Shown: positions 10,677-22,330 of the stretch, one piece after another
How positions within the stretch are numbered: the stretch's first letter is position 1
Layout: every line of letters begins with the position of its first letter
Assembly (NCBI RefSeq): GCF_016097555.1
Contig: NC_054713.1
Coordinates: 2,432,025 to 2,496,024, forward strand
Source of the DNA: Gigantopelta aegis
Lineage: Eukaryota > Mollusca > Gastropoda > Neomphalida > Peltospiridae
DNA length: 64,000 bases
Direction of reading: 5' to 3'
Position numbers and translations under genes: made by a program
The notes under the pieces: model-generated
What the model was told of the DNA's origin: nothing
The model's database searches: none
Seen by the model: the letters and a program-made list of their open reading frames with translations, nothing else

Positions 10677-11040
10677 TTTAAAACTTTATCGAGTCTAGAC
10701 TCGAATCATAAATGATGTCCCATTGGGCTATTTCTCGCTTCAGCCAGTTCACCACGACTGGTACATCAAAGGCTGTGGTATGTGCTAGCCTGTCTATGGG
10801 ATGGTGCATATAAAAGATCCCATGCTGCTAATATAAAAAAAGTAGCCTATGAAGTGGTGACAGTGGGTTTCCTCTCTATATCTGTGTGGTCTTTAACCAT
10901 ATGTCTGACACTATATAACTGTAAATAAAATGTGTTGAGTGTGTCGTTAAATAAAACATTTCCTTCCTTCTTTCTTTAATGATGTCATCTTAGAGACTCA
11001 CACTGTTAGCTTTGAGTTCAGACTCTAAAAGTTTTATAAG
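10677..11040. mobile_element. MITE interrupted by a SINE
   Basis: The left end 'aaaactttatcgagtctaga' and right end 'gactctaaaagttttataag' are inverted repeats. Between them lies a SINE (10720-10977). Related ends occur at 30240-30345 and 61436-61500. Confidence 0.55.
10720..10977 (+). mobile_element. SINE, 5'-truncated, B-type tail
   Basis: The core and B tail ('gtgttgagtgtgtcgttaaa') are present, with a CTTCC-rich end. The 9-bp sequence 'aatgatgtc' flanks the element on both sides (10711-10719 and 10978-10986), giving a target duplication inside the MITE. Confidence 0.85.
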
Positions 11041-11554
11041 CACTCAAGACCTGTCCGTCATCCTACATGTAGATTTGCCACCAAGTTTCTGCTTTTTTTT
11101 TTCTTTTTTTTTTAATACTATACAACATTATTTGCCTGTCTTTTATAAGTACTGTATGTAGTTGACGGTATAAATTATAAATATTTGTGCATTTAGAAAT
11201 AGTTTATGATGTATAGTATAATAGTATATGATATAACCTGTCTGTCAGTCACTTTATTTTTATTTTTGTTTAATAGTAAATGGAATTACAGTGAAACCTC
11301 TCAAACCAGACCCTCTGTAAACCAGAATTCCCTTAAGACCAGACATTTTTCACGGTCCATTTTTAAATATAAGAACATAACAGAACCTTTGTAAACTGGA
11401 TACCCCTTTAAAGCAGACGTTTGGTCCCATTGGTGTGTGGTTTAGAGGGGTTTCTCTGTATTTAACTGTAATGGTTTATGGGTACTTAGTTCAATGCACT
11501 CTCTTTACATTTTAAGATAAAAAGTTAAATAAATGTTTTTGAAAACCACTATCA
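11041..11554. other. AT-rich non-coding DNA
   Basis: No gene is seen. Near 11290-11460 there are words such as 'gtgaaacctctcaaaccaga' and 'gtggtttagaggggtttctc' in inverted orientation, which look like the ends of a small foldback (about 170 bp). Confidence 0.4.
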
Positions 11555-11562
11555 TGCAACAT

Positions 11563-11626
11563 CAATATATATATATACATATATATACATATATATACAT
11601 ATATATATATATACATATATATATAC

Positions 11627-11659
<33 letters not shown>

Positions 11660-11690
11660 CATATATATACATATATATATATATATATCC
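11563..11690. repeat. (TA)n / (ATATATAC)n microsatellite
   Basis: Alternating 'atatatac' and 'atat' units fill about 130 bp. Confidence 0.95.
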
Positions 11691-11743
11691 CCTTTAGTGT
11701 AATAAGTAACCCAGCCTTCACTGGACCTTTTTAGGAAGATAGT

Positions 11744-11846
11744 CTCGGGGCAGTCTTAGCCCTAAGATCACCTTAAGTGCATAACTCCCATGTGCACTTA
11801 AGGTGATCTTAGTGCTAAGATATCTGTGTAGCGGGGCCCTGGTCTC
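11744..11846. mobile_element. Short foldback (MITE-like) with strong hairpin
   Basis: The arms 'taagatcaccttaagtgcat' and 'gtgcacttaaggtgatctta' are near-perfect inverted repeats of about 20 bp around a short loop, near 11763-11812. Outer words 'cggggc' and 'gcggggccc' extend the symmetry. A related 'gatcttagcgctaagatcg' hairpin lies near 29113. Confidence 0.7.
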
Positions 11847-12401
11847 TGCCAACTCGGTCGCTGAAATTGATGTTATGTTTTGCTTTGCTTTCTCTCTGTT
11901 GGTAAGATCTACCATAATCCAGAAGCCCTGACATCCTGCAAATGGCCTTTTAGGGAAGTTAAGTGTATTTTTCCATGCTAGTAAAGTGTGGGAAGTGGTG
12001 GAATTTTAATATGGGCAATGGGATCTTACAGTATAGAATACTCAAACTGGTTGATAATTGTTATTATTATTTGTTTTATATTTAAAATACCAACATTAAG
12101 AGATCATAATTCCATGTCAAACCATTTTAGTATTACATTGTGTTGAAGTCACAGACCAGTGAAAATGATATACCACGCCACTCATAGGTCTGGATAAAAT
12201 GATCAGCTAAAGTAGTCTGGACTGTGGTCGAACCCTCCCATGTCTGAATGATAGCACATCCATGAGACAAGTAGTGAGATGTCTGTGCAAGTGAGCCATT
12301 CCACCGTCTGTTAAACTAGAAGAGTGTTTCCATGCCACCGGCAGAGCGAATGTGGTACCCGTCTCGGACGCAGTGTCCATGTGGCCCTTAACTTGGTGTG
12401 A
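11847..12401. other. Non-coding DNA
   Basis: I see no gene or clear repeat here. Confidence 0.4.
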
Positions 12402-12842
12402 CTAGTATAGCTCAGTTGGTACATTGCTCACCTCAGGTGCTTGATGGACCTGTTCTCTGATTGCTTTCTTGCCATCCGAAACAATGCCGCACTGCTCGTC
12501 AAAGGCCATTGTATAAGTTGTCTTCTGTGAGAAACTGCTAGGGGGTTGAGCACTCGCCTGGTGTTCTTGTGTTGCAGTATTGAACAACCTCTGTGGATCC
12601 GTTCAACTGATTATTTTTCCCCCCTGTTCCAACCGGTGCACCAAAACTGGTCAAAAGTCGTGGTATGTGATTTCTTGTTTGTGGGAAAATGCATATAAAA
12701 GATCCCTTTCTGCATTTGGAAAACTTTAGCGGGTTTGCTATGTTGACTGTGAGTCAGAATTACCTATGTTTGATATCCTATAGCTGATGGTTAATTAATC
12801 AATGTGCTCTAGTTGTGTTGTTAAGCAAAACACATTTTTTTT
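12402..12842 (+). mobile_element. SINE with head 2 and A-type tail
   Basis: A tRNA-like A box (TAGCTCAGTTGGTA) opens the element near 12410. The head then appears disrupted by about 130 bp of other sequence before 'gtggatccgttcaactgatt', the core, and the A tail ending near 12840. Confidence 0.7.
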
Positions 12843-12903
12843 CTATAAAGTACTACTATGGAAATTTATTTCCTGTTTCAGGATGATCAAATGTTTCACA
12901 TAC

Positions 12904-12966
12904 AGTAGCCGATGATTAATTAAACAATGTTCTCTAGTGGTGTCGTTAAACAAAAACAAACTTTGT
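12904..12966 (+). mobile_element. SINE A-tail fragment
   Basis: Only the tail 'agccgatgattaattaaac' to 'gtcgttaaacaaaaacaaac' remains. Confidence 0.75.
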
Positions 12967-13844
12967 AACTTGCTAGTCATGTTTTCTATACGGTCACCAT
13001 TAACATCTGTCATATAACTGATTAATTTCTCACCCAGTAGGCAATGTGTATTTTTGTGCTGAGATGTCGTTAAACATTCATTCATGGCTAATTCAAGTTA
13101 AAATTTGTTTCAAGTTCACACATGGTCATATACACACTGTCCTTTGGTCCTATGATTGAAAACATTGTCAGAATGGCATCATGCATTTGTATTCTGTGGG
13201 ACATAAACTGCAGATCGTCTCTTCAGTTTAAATTTGGTTATGTGACTTAAGTCCTACTGGTCATCTGGCCACCATCAACATCTGGTTGAAGTCTGGTTAT
13301 AATTAGGCTTAGATTTCGTGTCCACTTACTTTTGGGTTTATATTATTTTGGTACATAAATGTTCTGTCATTTCTGTGGTGCATAATTTTTTTTTTTTTAA
13401 ACCAGTTTAAGCTTGGTATGTCAGGTTAGTGGTTGGTTAAATTTCCATGATTAGCGTTAAAACTTGACTCCTTTGATGGGTGACTTTTTCATATTTGGTA
13501 AAGTTCATCAAATGGTAATGCATACCGTCATCATTATGAATGTGACAACAGGGCAATGTGAAGGACATTGTAAACCTTGTTAATGTTCTGTTAACACTGG
13601 CTAAGGTTTTTTTACTTGTATTTAACACTTGAATTCTTTATTATTATTATTTTGATATCTTATCTCTGTGACTGTGTGCTGGCCAAGTCTTTCATTAGCG
13701 TTTCCCTAGTAACATGAACATTGTTTTCCCCACCTTACTGCTTGTAACTATCTTTTTAATGGAGACTTTCTTGTTGGCAGTGATGATTCCCCAGGCGAGT
13801 CTTTCGAGAGCGCCTCATTCCCGTAGTCTCACCATGGTCTGTTT
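12967..13844. other. AT-rich non-coding DNA
   Basis: No supported gene or clear repeat is seen in this stretch. Confidence 0.4.
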
Positions 13845-14172
13845 TGGTTAACGACATCACTAGATCACATTGATATTTTACTAATTACATGTACGTTTCT
13901 TTTGGATCTCCGACATTGGATAGTTCAGAGACATTGTCTTAGAGAAAACATTGTTTATTTGCTGTTGTCCCCCCCCCCCCCCCCCCCCCAATTAACAATA
14001 AGATATCTTTTATATGTACTTTACCACAGACAGGACAGCATATACCGCACCCTTTGACATACCAGTGATGGGCAGTGGTTGGAATGGAAGAACCAATCAA
14101 TGGCTCCACTGAACGGGCTTTGAACATTCGAACCAACTACCTAAGGCATATATTTTACCAACTGAGCTATAA
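13845..14172 (-). mobile_element. SINE with head 2 and A-type tail
   Basis: Read on the minus strand, the head has an A box TAGCTCAGTTGGTAAA and a B box GGTTCGAATG near 14110-14170. The core follows, then a homopolymer C run (13971-13990) and the A tail near 13850. The head is tRNA-like but the element is not a tRNA gene. Confidence 0.75.
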
Positions 14173-14184
14173 ATGTAACCGTAA

Positions 14185-14545
14185 TCGTACAAAACAGGGG
14201 GCAGTGGGGGGCAACTGCTCGTCTCTCTTTCTCCTCCCCCCCCCCCCCCCCAAGTCCTGGAGAAAATCTTTAAATTGGGGCAAAAACAATAGAGAAATTC
14301 GTGCAAAATGAACTGTCTGAACACTTTTCTCCATGTAATTTCATTATTCTACCCAAAATATTAGTTGTAACCCATGTCAAAATACATTGCGATTGGTTTG
14401 CAACTCTATATAGCTGTTTGGCAGTAATGCTAATATGAATAAACGTTGTAATCCGGATTCGGGCACTTTTGTTTAATTCGAGCAAAACTTACACCAAACG
14501 TGGCGGGGTAAATTTCTAAAACATTGCATGGGCGTCAGCAGGAGT
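14185..14545. repeat. Dispersed repeat with poly-C and 'cgggca' words
   Basis: The order is a 'gggggcaactgc' start, a poly-C run, 'caatagagaaattcg', 'catgtaatttca', and a 'ttcgggca' end. The same order recurs at 21970-22290, so this is a dispersed family of about 330 bp. Confidence 0.5.
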
Positions 14546-14780
14546 ATTAGTAGGTCTGTTTGAAAGTTTACGGCTAATTTATTATTATTATATGTATGTA
14601 TGTATGTATATGGAGAGAAAAAACTACATTTTGTTTTTAACAATAGCATCGTGTGTAAGTCCACGCCTCGGCATAACTATCATGCTAGTTACTATAACAT
14701 TGTGTTTTGCTTTATTTAGAGTTAGCATTTACATGGCAAGGTCAAGGTGTAACATACATGATTTGACGGGCTTGATGGCG

Positions 14781-14783
14781 CGC

Positions 14784-14832
<49 letters not shown>

Positions 14833-14848
14833 TGTTTTCATTCCTGTA

Positions 14849-14885
<37 letters not shown>
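14781..14885. repeat. (GT)n and (CT)n microsatellites
   Basis: A GT run (about 14787-14828) is followed by a CT run (about 14853-14885). Confidence 0.95.
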
Positions 14886-15329
14886 AGAACTATTTTCTCT
14901 GTACGTGCACGCAAGTGTTTGTTTTTATTCTTTCGTTTTTTGTTTTTTCTTGTGTGTTAAGTCGATATGCAAGGTTTAGAAGTTGAATATAATTCAACTT
15001 TTTTGTTCGATCGATTGTGCCTTTTTAATTTTGCAGTGTGATTGTTCAAATGTAATATTAAATGTAGCAATGATACGCTGTTGTCTTTCTGTATTTTGTG
15101 ATATCAATTTGAAATGTCGAACAAACGCTGAACTTGTGAGATTTATTTAAAATGGTTTTATTTTTGTATTTTATTCATGTACATGTGTGTATAAATCGTA
15201 ACATTGAAATTAAAATATTTTCACATCGCAACTCATGTCGTTTATCTTAGTGTGTTATCAGTTTTATGCATAGATATTTGATTAGAGGTTGAGGTCATGG
15301 GCCGCAGAACGGGTGATGGTGGTCCGTCC

Positions 15330-15330
<1 letters not shown>

Positions 15331-15397
<67 letters not shown>

Positions 15398-15476
15398 CTC
15401 GGAAAAACTGGAAATGCCTTATTTGAATACCTGAAATTCAAAAAAATTTCCGGGTTGGGGGGGGGGGGGGGGGGGA
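15331..15476. repeat. Poly-C/(CT)n tract and poly-G run
   Basis: A C run and about 28 CT dinucleotides (15329-15394) are followed 60 bp later by a run of G (about 15457-15475). The C run and the G run could pair as a hairpin stem around the intervening DNA. Confidence 0.85.
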
Positions 15477-15628
15477 GCATATTATAGACCCCACACCGTA
15501 AGAGGTTGGGGCCGTCAAATATCCATCATCCACGCCATCGCACTAATGGTGACCCCCTACTATCAAATATAATGTAACTCCTCGAGGTGGCGTGATGTTT
15601 ACATTGTAAACTATATCTCCATTTAGCC

Positions 15629-15813
15629 TGGGAGTGTTAAGAATGTTCCTGTTATCAGCCACTACACGGGTACAACGTATCAAATATTTGAGAATGATAT
15701 TTAGGATACTCGGTTTTAACTGGGAGTGTTGAGAATGTTCCTGTTATCAGCCACTACACGGGTACAACGTATCAAATACTTGAGAATGATATTTAGGATA
15801 CTCGGTTTTAACA
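15629..15813. repeat. 92-bp tandem duplication
   Basis: Two copies start at 15629 and 15721 with almost no differences ('gtacaacgtatcaaatac' in each). Confidence 0.9.
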
Positions 15814-15822
15814 CCCAGGGCG

Positions 15823-16107
15823 GAACGTAGCCCAGTGGTAAAGCGCTCTCTTGATGCACGGTCGGTCTGGGATCGATCCTCGTCATTGGGTTATTTCTCG
15901 TTCCAGCCAGTGCACCCCGACTTTTATATCAAAGGCCGTGGTATATGCCATCTTCACTGTGGGATGGTGCATATAAACGGTCCCTTGCTACCAATGGAAA
16001 AATTTCCTTTTTAAGACTATATTACCAAATGTTTGACATCCGATAGCCGATGATTAATAAATTAATGTGCTCTAGTGGCGTCGTTAAAGAAAGCCAACTT
16101 TAACTTT
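15823..16107 (+). mobile_element. Near full-length SINE, head 1 and A tail
   Basis: The head reads 'gtagcccagtggtaaagcgc' (A-box-like), then 'gggatcgatcc' (B-box-like). The shared core and A tail 'ctctagtggcgtcgttaaag' follow. This is a good reference copy for the head 1/A tail combination. Confidence 0.88.
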
Positions 16108-16705
16108 ATATCACCATTTAGCCTGGGAATGTAGTGGTAGTGAGTAATTTTTTCAGCAGGTACAGCGTATCAAATACTTGGAGGTTGATACCTAGTGCTA
16201 GGCTCAAACTAACAACTGTCACGACTAAGTTTGCTAACTCGCCCATTTTACGACTTCTGCGACTGTCCTGTTGCTAGTCCGAGTACTCTTACAACTCGAT
16301 TCTCGTTATCCCGTCCGTTTGAAGCGCCTTTTTAATGACGTCTGCAAGAAATCATCCACAATACTAGTCCGAAGGGACGTACAAAGTGTGATTCTTTCTA
16401 CGTCCGGATATTGTTACATACCCTATATATATATATAGGTGGTATTCAAACTTTCAACCGTTTCTCAACCGAATAATGCAACAAATGGACACACAAACCA
16501 AAAATGTATAACCTACCGTACTCACTAAATCCCGAATCAAATACTTGCATTATTATTAACAAAATAAATCTTACAACAATATAAAACATTTCCCCGCCAT
16601 TTTAAATTTGCTAAATAGAGGGATGTTTTGATTGAATGTGCATCACCACAATACACTTCACTAAACTGGCTTGAAAGTGCGTCTCTGAGCATCTTTATTT
16701 GAAGT
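16108..16705. other. Non-coding DNA with a repeat fragment
   Basis: No gene is seen. The segment 16190-16330 ('ctaggctcaaactaacaact', then 'cgacttctgcgactgtcc') resembles the left arm of the MITE at 28835-29090. A short TATA repeat lies near 16425. Confidence 0.4.
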
Positions 16706-16932
16706 TTAATTTAACGACACCACTGGAGCACATTGATTTATTAATCATTGGCTATTGGATGTCAAACATTTAGTAATTCTAACATAGTCTTAGAGAGAAA
16801 ACCCGCTACATTTTTCCATTAGTAGCAAGGGATCTTTTATAAGCAACATTTCACAGACAGGACAGTACCCCCTCCCCCTCGGCCTTTGATATACAAATCG
16901 TGGTGCACTGGCTAGACAAAGAAATAATATTA
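16706..16932 (-). mobile_element. SINE, A-type tail
   Basis: The minus strand carries the core and A tail; the head is absent. Poly-G (16968-16990) and poly-C (17034-17054) runs follow in the flank. Confidence 0.8.
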
Positions 16933-17120
16933 TTGGCGTAGAAAGGTGCTAAAAAGTGTGTGTGTGTGGGGGGGGGGGGGGGGGGGGGGGCACTTTTATA
17001 TTTACACACGTCCACACTATTATAATGCAATCCCCCCCCCCCCCCCCCCCCCCCGCTTCATTTGCCAGTGAATTATATCCTACTGTTTCTAGCCTTGTAG
17101 CCCAAACTCACAATTATTAG

Positions 17121-17421
17121 AAAGAAATGTTTTACTTAACGACGCACCCAACACATTTCATTTACGGTTATATGGCGTCAGACATATGGTTAAGGACCAC
17201 ACAGATATTGAGAGGAAACCCGCTGTCGCCACTTCATGGGCTACTCTTTTCGATTAGCAGCAAGGGATCTTTTATATGCACCATCCCACAGACAGGATAA
17301 CACATACCTGTCGTGGTGCACTGGCTGGTGCGAGAAATAGCCCAATGGGACCACTGACGGGGATCGATCCCAAACTGACCGCGCTTCAAGCGAGCACTTT
17401 ACCACTGGACTACGTCTCGCC
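17121..17421 (-). mobile_element. Full-length SINE, head 1 and B tail
   Basis: On the minus strand the element has head 1 near 17380-17420, the core, and the B tail ending with 'taaaacatttctttct' near 17121. Confidence 0.88.
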
Positions 17422-17743
17422 CTCTACACTTATTACGTCACACCGTGAAACTGGCCAGCTGTAATGAACTAATACAGCTTAACACTATTGCCTTTGATAT
17501 ACCAGTCGTTGTGCACTGGCTGGAATGAGAAATGGGTCAGACAGACCGCGCATTAAGCTTTACCACTGGGCTACGTCTCGCCCTCTACACTTATTACGTC
17601 ACACCGTGAAACTGGCCATCTGTAATGAACTAGTACAGCTTAACACTATTGCCTTTGATATACCAGTAATGGTGCACTGGCTGGAATGAGAAATGGGTCA
17701 GACAGACCGCGCATTAAGCTTTACCACTGGGCTACGTCCCGTC
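17422..17743. repeat. 161-bp tandem duplication containing SINE sequence
   Basis: The unit starting 'ctctacacttattacgtcac' occurs at 17422 and 17583. It includes part of a minus-strand SINE (core, and head 1 end 'ccactgggctacgtc'). The copies are near identical, so the duplication is younger than the SINE. Confidence 0.85.
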
Positions 17744-17949
17744 TCCACATAACTGAAATGCTCCACAGCATCTTTAATGATTTTACAGACGTAATCTCTA
17801 TGGATGAGCAGCGTGTCACAAGACGGCCCCTACAGACAGTTTCCACTGCATTACGAGACGAGGACGACCAAGACGTCTGATTATTGCATCGCGTGAATTT
17901 AACACCGGTCTCGCTGCCTCGTGGTCTCGGGGTACGGATACCAATTAGA

Positions 17950-18770
17950 CTTGGAATCACCCGACATCGTCCTTGGTGCCCTGTGTTATCGCTGGTGAAG
18001 CCCGCAGCACACGAGTTAACTTTTATTGACAGATTCTCACGACGTAATATTCGACATCTTCCTTAGTGCTCTTTATTGTCTCTAGTGGGAGTGGGAACTA
18101 TTTTCGCGTGCCCCTATCCAAAACGGTTCAGGCACGTCCACCATGGATCCGCGTTCTGACATCGTCAGCCCACGGTTCCATGGCGGAATTGTCTCTAGTG
18201 AAGCCCGTAGCACACGAGTTAACTTTTATTAACAAATGTTCACGACGTAAGATCCGACATCTTCCTTAGTGCTCTTTATTGTCTCTAATGAAGCCCGCAG
18301 CACACGAGTTCACTTTTATTGATAGATTCTCACGACGTAAGATTAGACATCTTCCGTAGTGCTGTCTGTTATCTCTGTTGAAGCACACTAGTTAACCTTT
18401 ATTGAGGGAATCACACGGACGTACGAAACTTGGAATCATTCGACAAGTTCCTTGATACTCTATGTTATCCCTAATGAAGCCCGAAGCACACTAGTTAACG
18501 TTTATTGACATATTCTCACCTAACTAGCTAACAATCAACGAACACTATAGTAAGATTTACCGTCTAGACAAAAAGAACATTTTAATACATTTTGTTTTCG
18601 TAAATGGTATCTTTAGAATGGATCCGGTTTTAGTGTTGTACATCTTATACTTCCTCAAAAACCAGGTATAAAATAAACGTCTTGGAATCGTTCTTGGTGC
18701 TGTATATTATCTCTACTAAAGACCGCATCACACGAGTTAAAAGTTTATCTACAGATTTCAGGGGCATGCC
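17950..18770. repeat. Degenerate ~95-bp tandem repeats
   Basis: Units contain 'gaagcccgcagcacacgagt', then 'cttttattgacagattctca', then 'cgacatcttccttagtgctc'. Copies are recognisable near 17995, 18198, 18290, 18376, 18472 and 18715, with growing divergence to the right. Confidence 0.7.
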
Positions 18771-19594
18771 AAACAGAAAATAAAGTTGGAGGTGAGAGAT
18801 ACAACAAGACTAAGGTTACATTAACACAACCTTATCCAGGTCGAAAAAAGGGGCATTTCAATACTAAAAAGGTTTTTTTTTTTTTTTTTTTTCATAAATG
18901 GTATTTAATGAATCCAGTTGTATATTTTAGACATCCTCAAAATCTAAGTATAAAGGGAACGTCTTTCCTTTCCAAATCGAGTTTACAGCGCTTGCCTTTG
19001 CGAGGCGGGGTCATAGAGCAGTTAGTTAAATTGTAGTGATGCTAATTTTATTAAACGGTGTGGTTTTGGCGTCCGGGTCATGGCCGTTGAGCAGCCAATC
19101 TTATGTCGTTAATCAGTATCCCACATACGTGATGTCGTCATTGAGCCAGCAGTATTCTGGAGAAAAAAATATGTGCACCAACATACACAGCCGACGCGAT
19201 CCTCTTGCCTGCGCTATACGAGTTCTGATGGAAATAATTTATAGTCCGTTTTAGTCAAAAGGGAACCGTTGAATTGGCGCGTAACTTTATAGTGTATAAA
19301 GATAAAATTCATATAAAAAAAAACAATAACATATTCAGTTTTAAACCCATACCAACTCAAATATTATGTGTTTGAAAAATATTTCAATGTAAATAAAAAT
19401 GTTTCTTTACAAATTACCATCAAATTGCATAGGATAAATCTCATTTTTTGTTAGAGGTATGAAGACAATTGATGGAACAGTCAACATTTTAGCATGCGCA
19501 GTTCTATCTTTAGTCTCCGTGTACTGCATTATCGATCACTTCTGTCACAATGCCAGTGAAGTTGCATATATTGGCTATTGTAGCATTTTGTCTG
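18771..19594. other. AT-rich non-coding DNA
   Basis: A poly-T run (about 18871-18891) is present. No frame has recognisable similarity. Confidence 0.4.
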
Positions 19595-19921
19595 AAAGAA
19601 AGAAAGAAATGTTTTATTTAACGACGCACTCAACACATTTTATTTATGATTATATATCGTCGGACTTGTGGTTGCGGACCACACAGATATTGAGAGAGGA
19701 AACCCGCTGTCGCCACTTCATGGGATACTCTTTTCGATTAACAGCAAAGGATATTTTGTACGCACCATCCCACAGACAGGACAGCACATACCACTTTGTT
19801 ACACCAGTTGTGGAGCACTGGCTGGAACGAGAAATAACCCAATGGGACACCGACGGGAATCGATCCTAGATCGATCGCGCATAAGGCGAGTGCTGTACCA
19901 CTGACCTTCGTCCCGCCCCCT
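19595..19921 (-). mobile_element. Full-length SINE, head 1 and B tail
   Basis: The minus-strand element is complete. It is flanked by the direct repeat 'cattttgtctg' (19584-19594 and 19922-19932), a target duplication typical of LINE-driven insertion. Confidence 0.9.
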
Positions 19922-19922
19922 C

Positions 19923-19996
19923 ATTTTGTCTGTGTTAACGGTGATATTTTGTCTGTGTTAACGGTGATATTTTGTCTGTGTTAACGGTGATATTTT
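19923..19996. repeat. 23-bp tandem repeat, 3 copies
   Basis: The unit with 'attttgtctgtgttaacggt' starts at 19923, 19946 and 19969. It begins within the right target duplication of the neighbouring SINE. Confidence 0.9.
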
Positions 19997-20156
19997 ATCC
20001 ATATACGTTGATGGTAATAACGTGTTTTATTTACATACAAATTTGAAACAAAAAAAAGTAAAAAGAAGATATTTGAGTTGGTATGTGTTTAAAACTTAAT
20101 ATTATGTGGTTATACGGATTTTAAATTTATTCATTATACATTTAAATTTGCCCTCG

Positions 20157-20186
20157 GACCCCCCCCCCCCCCCCCCCCCCCCCCCC
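20157..20186. repeat. Poly-C run
   Basis: About 27 consecutive C are followed by an A-rich stretch. Length is unreliable in any sequencing technology. Confidence 0.9.
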
Positions 20187-20204
20187 AAAAAAAAAGAAAA
20201 AAAA

Positions 20205-20605
20205 GAAAAAAGATCCCTTGCTGCTACTTGAAAAATGTAGTGGGCTTCCTCCAAGGATTCCCAGTCAGAATTATCAAATGTTTGACATCCAATAACCGAT
20301 GATTAATAAAAATAAAAATAAAGTTTGTTTTGTTTAACGACACCACTAGAGCACAATGAGTTATTAATCATCGGCTAATGGATGTCAAACATATGGTGAT
20401 TTTGACACAGTCATAGAAAGGAAACCTGCTACATTGTTTGTTCCATTAGTATCAAGGGATCTTTTATATGCACCATCCCACATACAGGATAACACATACC
20501 ACAGCCTTTACTATACCAGTAGTGGTACACTGGCTGGAACGAGCCGATGATTAATAAGTCAATGTGCTCTAGTGGTGTCGTTAAACTAAACACACCTTAA
20601 CTTTC
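20205..20605 (+). mobile_element. SINE (A tail) split by another SINE
   Basis: The left part runs 20205-20309 and the right part resumes at 20544 and ends near 20603. The interruption is the minus-strand SINE at 20310-20543. Confidence 0.88.
20310..20543 (-). mobile_element. SINE nested in a SINE tail
   Basis: The minus-strand copy has an A tail ('tttgttttgtttaacgacac') and the core; the head is truncated. The 14-bp host sequence 'ccgatgattaataa' is duplicated at 20296-20309 and 20544-20557, which dates this insertion after the host SINE. Confidence 0.92.
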
Positions 20606-20640
20606 CATTGCTATATTATTCCTACTTCGTCTGTATCAGG

Positions 20641-20963
20641 GACGGGATGTAGCCCAGTGGTAAAGCGTTCGCTTGATACGCGGTCGGTCTAGGATCTATC
20701 TCCATCGGTAGACCCATTGGACTATTTCTCGTTCCAGCCAGTGCTCCACAGCTGGTGTAACAAAGGCCGAGGTATGTACTATCCTATCTGTGGGATGGTG
20801 CATATAAAATATCCCTTGCTGCTAATCGAAAAGAGTAGCTTATAAAGTGGCGACAGCGGGTTTCCTCTCTCAATATCTGTGTGTGGTCCTTAACCATATG
20901 TCTGACGCCATATAACCGTAAATAAAATGTGTTGAGTGCGTCGTTAAATAAAACATTTCCTCC
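20641..20963 (+). mobile_element. Full-length SINE, head 1 and B tail
   Basis: A complete copy with A-box and B-box-like head, core and B tail. A perfect 16-bp target duplication 'cttcgtctgtatcagg' flanks it (20625-20640 and 20964-20979), so insertion is probably recent. Confidence 0.93.
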
Positions 20964-20979
20964 CTTCGTCTGTATCAGG

Positions 20980-21489
20980 AGTTAACTGCCACTTCCAGGA
21001 TTTTCACCGCAGGTATTTTCCTTCCTTTAAAAGTCTTAATGATTTCGCTGAACACGTCGAGCAGCATATCTCTGCTGGAAATGGCCTCAGTGCATGAACT
21101 GCACGCATGCATGTCGCCAGACGTGTCCGCTCAGCGATACAAAAGACCTACCAAGTCAATATTCGGTCTCACCGCTGTCTTTGAAAACGACGCAGCTGAA
21201 CAGTAACTTAAATTAATAATACAGTCGACTGGCACAATGGTGTCAACCTCCTGGTGTTGGCCTCAGACTGGCCTCGGTCGGGTACTGGATAACTTATATC
21301 ATCAGCCATTGCTAATACACACATACACACACACACACAACAGGACGAAACCCGACAGCACCCAATTTCAAAAATGATTTGGTTAAATACGTATTTGCTG
21401 ACGGTTTTCTTCCTGTAGTGTGCGTATTATTGATTAATACGTCAACTATTTGTTATCGACAAATTCGAAATGATCGATGAAAAGGTATT
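20980..21489. other. Non-coding DNA
   Basis: No gene is supported. A short (CA)n run lies near 21316-21340. Confidence 0.4.
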
Positions 21490-21865
21490 TAAAGGGACAT
21501 TCCTGAGTTTGCTGCAATTTTTATGATGTTATCGACTAACAGAGATTTTTTAACGATTGTAATTACATATCAAATATATTTTTCTGCATAAAATATTAGT
21601 GGTTGTATATTAAACGTGTTTCTGATCGTTCTAATATTTGTACTAGGTTAAATTTCATTTTATTTCCTAAAATAATTTTTTTTCGTACGTACAAAATTAT
21701 TTGAAGACAAAATCCAGTTTGTCCAAGACGACCAAAAACACATTGACTATACAGGCACTGATATTCTAAACAAGAAACTATTTTTAATTATGTAAGTTTA
21801 ATCGTACAACTATTTTATTAGTCGGAAACATCTTACAATGCAGCAAACTCCGGAATGTTCCGTTA
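21490..21865. mobile_element. MITE with ~50-bp terminal inverted repeats
   Basis: The left end ('taaagggacattcctgagtt') and right end ('ccggaatgttccgtta') are inverted repeats extending about 50 bp, including 'ttatcgactaac' near the inner edge. A second copy at 57221-57553 lies inside the LINE. Confidence 0.8.
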
Positions 21866-21965
21866 ACGTCAAACATTGTTGTTGTATTAATACAAAGCGG
21901 GAATCTTGGTAAGCACAGATTGTGCAGTTTTCATATAGCTTTCTCTGACCGTAATGCATAAGTTT

Positions 21966-22330
21966 ACGAGACAGGGGCGGGGCGGGGGGGGGGGGGGGGT
22001 AGTAGGGCAGTTGCCCACCTAGTGCTGGATCAAAACCTCAAATTCGGGCAAAGATGATAGAGATATTCGGGAAAAATGTGCTAACCTGAGACTTTTTTAC
22101 CATGTATTTCCATCGTCCAACCCTCAACATTGGTTGTAATCCACGAACACAATACATATAGTGTTTCTTTTGCAACCTTATTTATGTGTTTTGCTGTATT
22201 GTTAACACGAATAAATATTGTTATACACATTCTGACATTTTCATTGAATTCGGGCAAAGATCGGTCTGCCCCCGCCCCCCCCCCCCCCCCCCCCGTACAA
22301 AAAATGGGAGCTCGTACGCCTATGATTAGA
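21966..22330. repeat. Dispersed repeat with poly-G/poly-C ends
   Basis: Poly-G near 21985 and poly-C near 22268 bracket the same internal order of words seen at 14185-14545 ('attcgggcaaaga', 'catgtatttcca', 'gttgtaatcca'). The G and C runs are complementary. Confidence 0.5.

Noticed and set aside
12402-12470. tRNA gene
   Set aside because: Only A-box and partial B-box similarity is present, without a paired acceptor stem; it is a SINE head.
19036-19254. 72-residue frame
   Set aside because: It has no recognisable domain, no splice context and is no longer than chance frames nearby.
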